A stretch of DNA of 64,000 nt, taken from positions 62,001 to 126,000 of the forward strand of contig JBBDRZ010000003.1 in the NCBI GenBank assembly GCA_040905185.1, written 5' to 3'. Positions 59,165 to 64,000 of the stretch are shown piece after piece. The notes beneath the pieces were generated by a model. That model was not told the origin of the DNA. It worked only from the letters and a program-made list of their open reading frames with translations, and did not search any database. The position numbers were made by a program, and so were the translations under genes. Every line of letters begins with the position of its first letter. Within the stretch, counting starts at the first letter, position 1. This DNA comes from DASTEQ01 sp040905185. Lineage in GTDB: Bacteria; Chloroflexota; Limnocylindria; QHBO01.

Positions 59165-60499
59165 ATGCTGGAAACCCTGTCGGCTCGCCTCCAGGCCATC
59201 GCCGCACGCCTGCGTGGACAGGCGCGGCTGACCGAGGCGGACCTGGACGCGGCGCTGCGCGAGGTGCGCCTGGCGCTGCTGGAAGCCGACGTGCACTTCC
59301 GGGTCGTGAAGACCTTCGTGGCCAGCGTTCGGGAGCGCGTCATCGGCACGGCTGTCCTCGACGGCGTCCGGCCGGGCCACCAGGTCGTCAAGCTCGTCCA
59401 TGAGGAGCTGGTGGAGATCCTGGGCGGGGAGCGTCGCGTCCTCCGGCTCGGACCACCCAATCCGGCCGTGGTGCTGCTCGTTGGTCTCCAGGGATCAGGC
59501 AAGACGACATCGGCCGCCAAGCTCGCCGTCCGCCTGCGACGTGACGGCCATCGGCCCTTGCTGGTCGCGGCCGACGTCTACCGGCCAGCCGCCGTGGAAC
59601 AGCTCGTCCGGCTGGGGGAGCAGGTGGGCGTCGAGGTCGTGACCGGCCCGACCGGGACCCTTCCGGCGGCGATTTCCGAGGCGGGCCTGGTCGCCGCCCG
59701 CGGCGGGGGAGCGGACGTGGTCATCGTGGACACCGCCGGGCGCCAGCACGTCGACCAGCCGATGATGGCCGAGCTCAAGGGCCTCGCGAGCGCCCTCCAG
59801 CCGGCCGAGTCGCTGCTGGTGGTGGATGCCATGACCGGGCAGGAGGCGGTGCGCGTGGCCGAAACCTTTCACGCCAGCCTGCCGATCAGCGGCCTGATCC
59901 TGACCAAGATGGACGGCGATGCCCGTGGCGGGGCGGCGCTCAGCATCCGGAGCGTGACCGGTGTGCCCATCGCCTACGTCGGGACCGGGGAAGGCATGGA
60001 TGCGCTCGAGGCCTTCCACCCGGCCCGCCTGGCGCAGCGCATCCTGGGCATGGGGGACATCGTGACCCTTGTGGAGCGGGCCCAGGAAGGGGTCGACCGC
60101 GAGGAGGCCGAGCGGACGGCCCAACGCATTCTTGAGTCGCGGTTCACATTGGATGACTTTCGCAGCCAGCTTCAACAGGTGAAGCGGATGGGACCCATCG
60201 GTCAGCTGCTCCAGATGGTCCCCGGCGCGGCGGGACTTGCCGGCGCGGCCCAGGCCGCCGTGGACGACGGGGAGCTGCGGCGGGTGGAGGCCATCATCGA
60301 CTCCATGACGCCAACCGAGCGCCGCGAGCCGCACCTCATCAAGGCCGGCCGTCGGCGCCGCATCGCGGCCGGGAGCGGAACCAGCGTGGCCCACGTGAAT
60401 CGGCTCCTGCGCCAGTTCGAGGAGATGCAGAAGCTCGTTCGCCAGCTCGGAAGTGCCGGGGCACGACCCGGACAAGCGCCGCGGCTGCCCGGTCGCTGA
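59165..60499 (+). CDS. ffh: signal recognition particle protein Ffh
   Basis: A 444-residue SRP protein. The N domain starts MLETLSARLQAIAARLRG. The G domain has GLQGSGKTTSAAKLA, AADVYRPAAVEQL, VDTAGRQHVD and LTKMDGDARGG. The M domain (about 300-435) binds 4.5S RNA and signal peptides, with RIAAGSGTSVAHVNRLL before the end. Methionines in the signal-binding groove are modest in number, in line with the high GC content. Starts at ATG 59165, 19 nt after ftsY. The SRP RNA gene is not recognised in this window. Confidence 0.96.
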   Translation: MLETLSARLQAIAARLRGQARLTEADLDAALREVRLALLEADVHFRVVKTFVASVRERVIGTAVLDGVRPGHQVVKLVHEELVEILGGERRVLRLGPPNPAVVLLVGLQGSGKTTSAAKLAVRLRRDGHRPLLVAADVYRPAAVEQLVRLGEQVGVEVVTGPTGTLPAAISEAGLVAARGGGADVVIVDTAGRQHVDQPMMAELKGLASALQPAESLLVVDAMTGQEAVRVAETFHASLPISGLILTKMDGDARGGAALSIRSVTGVPIAYVGTGEGMDALEAFHPARLAQRILGMGDIVTLVERAQEGVDREEAERTAQRILESRFTLDDFRSQLQQVKRMGPIGQLLQMVPGAAGLAGAAQAAVDDGELRRVEAIIDSMTPTERREPHLIKAGRRRRIAAGSGTSVAHVNRLLRQFEEMQKLVRQLGSAGARPGQAPRLPGR

Positions 60500-60522
60500 T
60501 CGCCCGTTCGGGCCAAACGCGC

Positions 60523-60528
60523 TATCCT
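60523..60528 (+). promoter_or_regulatory. -10 box of the rpsP operon
   Basis: TATCCT lies 87 nt upstream of rpsP. A small hairpin GTCTC-TCA-GAGAC (60588-60600) sits in the leader, close to the ribosome site. Confidence 0.45.
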
Positions 60529-60615
60529 GTGGCGGCGCTCGGCTCTTCGTCAGCCCCTCATGGCATCCCGCCGCGGCGTCATGCAACGTCTCTCAGAGAC
60601 AGAAGGAACCACCAC

Positions 60616-61197
60616 GTGGCCGTTCACATCCGGCTGACGCGCGTGGGGGCCACCAGGCGGCCCTCATATCGCGTCATCGCGATCGACAGTCGGCGCTCGC
60701 GTGACGGGCGCGCGCTTGAGATCCTGGGCTTCTACGACCCGCTCACCGATCCCATCACGGTCAAGCTGGACGACGAGCGGATCGCGAATTGGATGGCCCG
60801 GGGTGCGCTGCCCTCGGCCGCCGTCCAGCGGCTGATGAAGGTCGCGGTCGCCGGCCCCGTGCTCAAGCGGAAGCCCACTCCGGCCGCTGCCGAAGGTGCG
60901 ACTGCGAAGCCGCGCCGCGCATCCCGAGCGAAGCAGCCCGCTGCTGAGGCGGCAGAAACGGTGGCAGAGACGGCGGCACAAACCGCGCCCCCCGATACTG
61001 CGGAGGTCCCCGCAGAAACCGCCCCACAGCCCACGGCAGAGGGCACGGCAGAAGCCGCTGCCGAGACTGAGCAGACCGCGGAAGAACCCGCGGCGGAGAC
61101 TGAGGCAGAAGCCGCCGCGGAGACCGTGGAGGCCGAGGCAGAGACTGAGCAACCCGAGGCAGAACCCGCGGTAGAGACGGAGCAGGCCGAGGCATGA
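60616..61197 (+). CDS. rpsP: 30S ribosomal protein S16 with a long acidic Ala/Glu tail
   Basis: A 193-residue protein. Residues 1-85 are S16: AVHIRLTRVGATRRPSYRV, RALEILGFYDPL and RIANWMARGALPSAAVQRLM. The remaining 108 residues are a low-complexity tail of Ala, Glu, Thr and Pro (many AAET, AETA and EAEAE repeats). Normal S16 is 80-90 residues, though some lineages have tails. GTG 60616 is chosen because the S16 fold begins there and AGAAGGAA precedes it. The tail DNA is repetitive (60880-61190). Confidence 0.95.
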   Translation: MAVHIRLTRVGATRRPSYRVIAIDSRRSRDGRALEILGFYDPLTDPITVKLDDERIANWMARGALPSAAVQRLMKVAVAGPVLKRKPTPAAAEGATAKPRRASRAKQPAAEAAETVAETAAQTAPPDTAEVPAETAPQPTAEGTAEAAAETEQTAEEPAAETEAEAAAETVEAEAETEQPEAEPAVETEQAEA

Positions 61198-61430
61198 AAG
61201 CATTCCTCGAGTACATCGCGCGCTCCCTGGTCGATCATCCCGACGCGGTCGAGGTCGACGTCGAGGAGGGCGAGGGCGAAGTCACCCTGACGCTGGTCGT
61301 GGACGAGCGGGACATGGGTCGGGTCATCGGCCGCGACGGCCGGATCGCCAACGCGATCCGGAGCCTGCTGCGCGTCATGGGCGCTCGGGACGGCCGTCAT
61401 GTCGAGCTCGACATCGTCGCCCACGAGTGA
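61194..61430 (+). CDS. khpA: KH-domain RNA-binding protein KhpA
   Basis: A 78-residue single KH domain. It has MKAFLEYIARSLVDHPDAVEV and the RNA-binding GRVIGRDGRIANAIRSLL loop. KhpA (YlqC) works with KhpB in RNA regulation and cell-size control in Gram-positives. It lies between rpsP and rimM as usual; the ATG overlaps the rpsP stop by 4 nt. Confidence 0.94.
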   Translation: MKAFLEYIARSLVDHPDAVEVDVEEGEGEVTLTLVVDERDMGRVIGRDGRIANAIRSLLRVMGARDGRHVELDIVAHE

Positions 61431-61926
61431 GCCGTTGGCGGTCGCCCGCGTGATGGGCGTCCGCGGCCTGGAGGGAGATCTGCGGGTCATGGCGCTGACC
61501 GACGTGCCGGACCGCCTGATCGTGGGCGCTGCCGTCGTGGTCGAGGGTGAGAAGGCTCCCCGGCGGATCACGCAGGTGGGAACTTCGCGCCTCGGTCCTG
61601 TCCTGCGCCTCGAGGGCGTCTCCGACCACGCAACGGCGACCGCCCTCATCGGCCGTCATCTCACGGCGACCGAACCGCCTGCCCCGCTCCCGACGGGTAC
61701 CTTCTGGTGGCATGAGCTCGAGGGCCTCGAGGTGGTTGACCCCCAGGGGCAGGTCCTCGGCCGGTTGGAGGAGGTCTTCCGCGCAGGAGCCAACGAGGTG
61801 TACCGGGTCATCGGGCCTGATGCCGAGCTGCTGGTCCCCGCGCTCCGATCAATCGTGCTGGACATCGACCTGGACCGCGGACGCATGACCATCCGCGACC
61901 CGTCCGCCTGGCTGGAGGAGGTCTGA
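61399..61926 (+). CDS. rimM: ribosome maturation factor RimM
   Basis: A 175-residue protein that helps assemble the 30S head. The RimM domain begins LAVARVMGVRGLEGDLRVMA, and the PRC-barrel half has FWWHELEGLEVVDPQGQVLG and NEVYRV. The frame opens at ATG 61399, overlapping khpA by 32 nt. TTG 61435, just after the khpA stop, would remove the Ser/Thr-rich first 12 residues and is a real alternative. Confidence 0.92.
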   Translation: MSSSTSSPTSEPLAVARVMGVRGLEGDLRVMALTDVPDRLIVGAAVVVEGEKAPRRITQVGTSRLGPVLRLEGVSDHATATALIGRHLTATEPPAPLPTGTFWWHELEGLEVVDPQGQVLGRLEEVFRAGANEVYRVIGPDAELLVPALRSIVLDIDLDRGRMTIRDPSAWLEEV

Positions 61927-61929
61927 TCC

Positions 61930-62679
61930 ATGGCTCCAGCGCCCAGTCTCCAGATCGACGTGATCACCTTGTTTCCGGAGCTGTTCCGCCCGGTCCTGGC
62001 CAGCGGAGTTCTGGGGCGCGCCATCGAGAGGGGCGTGGTGGCGGTGGAGCTGCACGACCTGCGCGAGCACGGGCTCGGTCGGCACCGAACGGTTGACGAC
62101 ACCCCGTATGGCGGGGGAGCGGGAATGATCCTGCGGCCGGAGCCGCTTGCGGCGGCCATCGGACCGTTCCGCGCGGCGGGCGTCCCGGTCATCCTCCTCG
62201 ACCCTGCCGGCGAACGTCTGACCGATGGGCTGACTCGTGAGCTCGCACGCGAGTCCCGGCTGGCGCTGGTCTGCGGCCGATATGAAGGGGTCGACGAGCG
62301 GGTCCGGGCATCGGTGGACCGCGAGTTGAGCATCGGCGACTACGTCCTGACCGGCGGCGAGCTGCCCGCCATGGTCGTTATCGACGCCGTAAGCCGCCTC
62401 GTGCCGGGAGTCATCGACCCCGCCTCTTCTGCTGGCGACTCGTTCGCGGGCGGCCTGCTGGAGCATCCGCAGTACACCCGCCCCGAGAAGTTCGAGGGCA
62501 TGCCTGTGCCGTCCATCCTCCTGTCGGGCCACCATGGCCAGATAGATGCCTGGCGCCGCCAGGAGGCCCTGCGTCGCACCTTCGATCGCCGTCCCGACCT
62601 GCTCGACCAGGCCCCCCTGACCGATGCGGATCGACGGGAGATCGAACGCCTTCGGTCCAGCGACCCGGCGGCCGAATGA
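61930..62679 (+). CDS. trmD: tRNA (guanine37-N1)-methyltransferase
   Basis: A 249-residue SPOUT (trefoil-knot) methyltransferase. It has IDVITLFPELF, DDTPYGGGAGMILRPEPL, VCGRYEGVDERV and SIGDYVLTGGELPAMVVID, with HPQYTRP near the C-terminus. It methylates G37 next to the anticodon to prevent frameshifts. It starts at ATG 61930, 3 nt after rimM. rplS has its own promoter, so the operon may split here. Confidence 0.96.
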   Translation: MAPAPSLQIDVITLFPELFRPVLASGVLGRAIERGVVAVELHDLREHGLGRHRTVDDTPYGGGAGMILRPEPLAAAIGPFRAAGVPVILLDPAGERLTDGLTRELARESRLALVCGRYEGVDERVRASVDRELSIGDYVLTGGELPAMVVIDAVSRLVPGVIDPASSAGDSFAGGLLEHPQYTRPEKFEGMPVPSILLSGHHGQIDAWRRQEALRRTFDRRPDLLDQAPLTDADRREIERLRSSDPAAE

Positions 62680-62691
62680 CTGAGGCCCGCC

Positions 62692-62721
62692 TTGTTGGCG
62701 CCGATCGGCGGCTGCTATACT
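62692..62721 (+). promoter_or_regulatory. rplS promoter
   Basis: TTGTTG (62692-62697), an 18-base spacer and TATACT (62716-62721) preceded by TGC, an extended -10. Transcription would start near 62728. Confidence 0.6.
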
Positions 62722-62760
62722 CCCCTTCATTCGCGGCCGCTCCGGCGGTCGCGTTGTTGC

Positions 62761-62795
62761 GTCAGCCCTCAGCTGACAATCCGGCGCTAAGCCGG
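62761..62795 (+). ncRNA. rplS leader with two tandem hairpins
   Basis: The rplS leader holds two adjacent perfect stem-loops: GTCAGC/GCTGAC (62761-62777) and CCGGC/GCCGG (62781-62795). They end about 20 nt before the start codon, which is preceded by the weak site GCGAGGA. Ribosomal protein leaders often bind their own product; a role for L19 here is a guess. Confidence 0.45.
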
Positions 62796-62816
62796 CCGTA
62801 AGCGAGGATCGCGAGC

Positions 62817-63164
62817 ATGGACCCAATCCAGGAGCTGGAACGTGAGCAGCTCCGCGACGTGCCGCAGATTGCGCCCGGTGACACCGTGCGCGTCTCGGTC
62901 AAGGTCGTCGAGGGTACGCGCGAGCGGATCCAGGTCTTCGAGGGAACCGTCATGCGCATGCGCGGCGGTGGCCTGAATCAGACCATCACCGTGCGTCGCA
63001 TCAGCAGTGGCGTGGGTGTGGAGCGCACGTTCCCGGTCCACGCTCCTCGCGTCGACAAGATCGAGGTCGTCCGCCACGGTATCGCGCGTCGCGCCCAGCT
63101 CTACTTCCTCCGCGGCCGGATCGGCAAGGCTGCCACCCTCCGCGAGCGTCGCCCCACGCGCTGA
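62817..63164 (+). CDS. rplS: 50S ribosomal protein L19
   Basis: A 115-residue L19. It has PGDTVRVSVKVVEGTRERIQ, FEGTVMRMRGGGLNQTITVR, VGVERTFPVHAPRVDKIEV and RRAQLYFLRGRIGKAA. L19 sits at the interface of the ribosomal subunits. It has its own promoter and long leader after trmD. rnhB follows 4 nt downstream. Confidence 0.97.
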   Translation: MDPIQELEREQLRDVPQIAPGDTVRVSVKVVEGTRERIQVFEGTVMRMRGGGLNQTITVRRISSGVGVERTFPVHAPRVDKIEVVRHGIARRAQLYFLRGRIGKAATLRERRPTR

Positions 63165-63168
63165 CCTG

Positions 63169-63909
63169 ATGGGCGCCAGGGCCTCGGCCCTCACCGCTCG
63201 CCGGCGCCCCGTCCACCGACCCCGCGACGCCCACCTGGGCCACGAATATGAACTGCGGCGCGCCGGCTTTCGGAGCATCGCCGGCCTGGATGAGGTCGGC
63301 CGGGGCTCGCTGGCCGGGCCGGTCGTGGCGGCGGCCGTCATGCTGCCGGCCCGCCCCCGGATCCGCGGGCTGCGGGACAGCAAGGTCCTCGCCCGCTCAC
63401 GCCGCGAGTCGCTGTACGAAGAGATCGTGGCCCGCGCGGACGCAATTGGGGTTGGCTGCGTGGAGGTCGAGGTCATTGACCGGATCAACATCCTGGAGGC
63501 CACGCGGCTGGCCATGCGCGAGGCGCTGGCCCATCTCCCCCGACCACCGGATCACCTGCTCATCGATGCCCTGACCCTTCGGGAGGCGGCGTATCCGCAG
63601 CGAGCGATCATCGACGGAGACGCGATCTCGGCCTCCATTGCCGCCGCGTCCATCGTGGCCAAGGTCACGCGTGACCGCATCTGCGACGAGATGGACGCCC
63701 ACTTCCCGGGCTACGGCTTCGCTCGTCACAAGGGCTACGGGACGCGCCGGCATTACGCAGCCCTCATCCGCGAGGGGCCCTGCGCGTGGCACCGTCGTTC
63801 GTTCGCGCCGATCCGGATGCTGCTGGCCGGCGTCCAGCTGCCGCTTGACCTGGAGTTCGCGGACTTCCCCCTGGTTGACGAGGCCACGTTCGAACCCATT
63901 GACGACTGA
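63169..63909 (+). CDS. rnhB: ribonuclease HII
   Basis: A 246-residue enzyme that cuts RNA in RNA-DNA hybrids. It has IAGLDEVGRGSLAGPVVAAAV (two catalytic acids), RDSKVLARSRRESL, LLIDALTLRE (catalytic Asp) and ASIVAKVTRDRICDEMD. The first 40 residues are an Arg-rich extension before the catalytic core. ATG 63169 lies 4 nt after rplS. The C-terminus adds about 25 acidic and hydrophobic residues. Confidence 0.95.
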   Translation: MGARASALTARRRPVHRPRDAHLGHEYELRRAGFRSIAGLDEVGRGSLAGPVVAAAVMLPARPRIRGLRDSKVLARSRRESLYEEIVARADAIGVGCVEVEVIDRINILEATRLAMREALAHLPRPPDHLLIDALTLREAAYPQRAIIDGDAISASIAAASIVAKVTRDRICDEMDAHFPGYGFARHKGYGTRRHYAALIREGPCAWHRRSFAPIRMLLAGVQLPLDLEFADFPLVDEATFEPIDD

Positions 63910-63912
63910 GCC

Positions 63913-64000
63913 ATGCCCGATCCTCGTCATGAGCTGGGGCTTGCCGCGGAGCGGGCGGTTGCCGACTGGCTGACGGCTCAGGAGTGGAGGATCCTGGCGT
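63913..64000 (+). CDS. YraN/UPF0102 family nuclease-like protein (start only)
   Basis: The frame opens at ATG 63913, 3 nt after rnhB, and runs off the window after 29 codons. It reads ELGLAAERAVADWLTAQEW, then RILA. This is the usual beginning of UPF0102 (YraN) proteins (LGxxGExxAxxxLxxxGxxIL), which have a Holliday-junction-resolvase-like fold. rnhB-yraN is a common pair. The catalytic residues lie beyond the edge. Confidence 0.75.
   Translation, partial: MPDPRHELGLAAERAVADWLTAQEWRILA

Overview
This is a contiguous piece of a GC-rich bacterial chromosome, packed with housekeeping genes on the plus strand. The gene content and order fit a Chloroflexota-type bacterium, possibly the Limnocylindria/Ellin6529 side of the phylum. 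This is an inference from three things: the pairing of rpsF-ssb-rpsR, smc-ftsY-ffh and rpsP-KH-rimM-trmD-rplS-rnhB strings with a rapZ-yvcK-whiA block, an actinobacteria-like ileS T-box, and a LytR-CpsA-Psr protein with no outer-membrane genes in view. GTG starts, 4-nt ATGA/GTGA overlaps and TANNNT -10 boxes recur throughout.

Layout. 1-7096 is accessory: the tail of an aldo/keto reductase, a minus-strand three-gene cluster for small sugar or lactone metabolism, a two-part 2-oxo acid dehydrogenase E2, an SRPBCC protein, a secreted lysyl-oxidase-like protein, a decayed PIN-domain gene and an LCP protein. 7132-21500 is core: uvrC, secD-secF, recJ-pyrF, tatA-tatC, an HDAC-like deacetylase, a RapZ C-terminal-domain protein, yvcK, whiA, tpiA, gpmI and secG. 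21549-24788 is a 3.2-kb minus-strand island flanked by a 41-nt repeat made from the 5' half of tRNA-Leu(CAG). It carries four genes of unknown or poorly known function and no visible integrase. 24748-27240 holds eight tRNA genes (Leu-CAG, Leu-GAG, Val-TAC, Phe-GAA, Gly-GCC, Gln-TTG, Cys-GCA, Leu-TAA) around lemA and an M48 protease.

27243-33376 has a CpaE/TadZ-like ATPase (minus strand), rpsF-ssb-rpsR, a cation/Ca exchanger, ilvE and a membrane protein with a repeat linker. 33377-41404 has a T-box-controlled ileS of a divergent subtype, then lspA, rluD, gmk and priA. 41435-47537 runs def-fmt, a zinc metallopeptidase, rlmN, rpe, a putative glycoside-hydrolase lipoprotein and dtd. rpmB lies alone on the minus strand. 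47806-64000 is again core: recG-rsmD-coaD, a coiled-coil protein apparently lacking an AUG start, a YceD protein, rpmF-plsX-nusB-acpP-rnc-smc-ftsY-ffh, rpsP-KH-rimM-trmD, rplS-rnhB and the start of yraN.

The genes together cover translation (tRNAs, ribosomal proteins, rRNA/tRNA modification, formylation and deformylation), protein export (Sec, Tat, SRP, lipoprotein processing), DNA repair and replication (uvrC, recJ, priA, recG, ssb, smc), and pieces of glycolysis, lipid, CoA, pyrimidine and branched-chain amino acid metabolism. The most unusual parts are the tRNA-bounded island with its overlapping two-gene module, the T-box plus divergent IleRS, a recurring leaderless-promoter arrangement, a gene that seems to start at ACG, and several lineage-specific protein architectures (SecF insert, RapZ without its kinase domain, split E2, acidic tails on S16 and S6).
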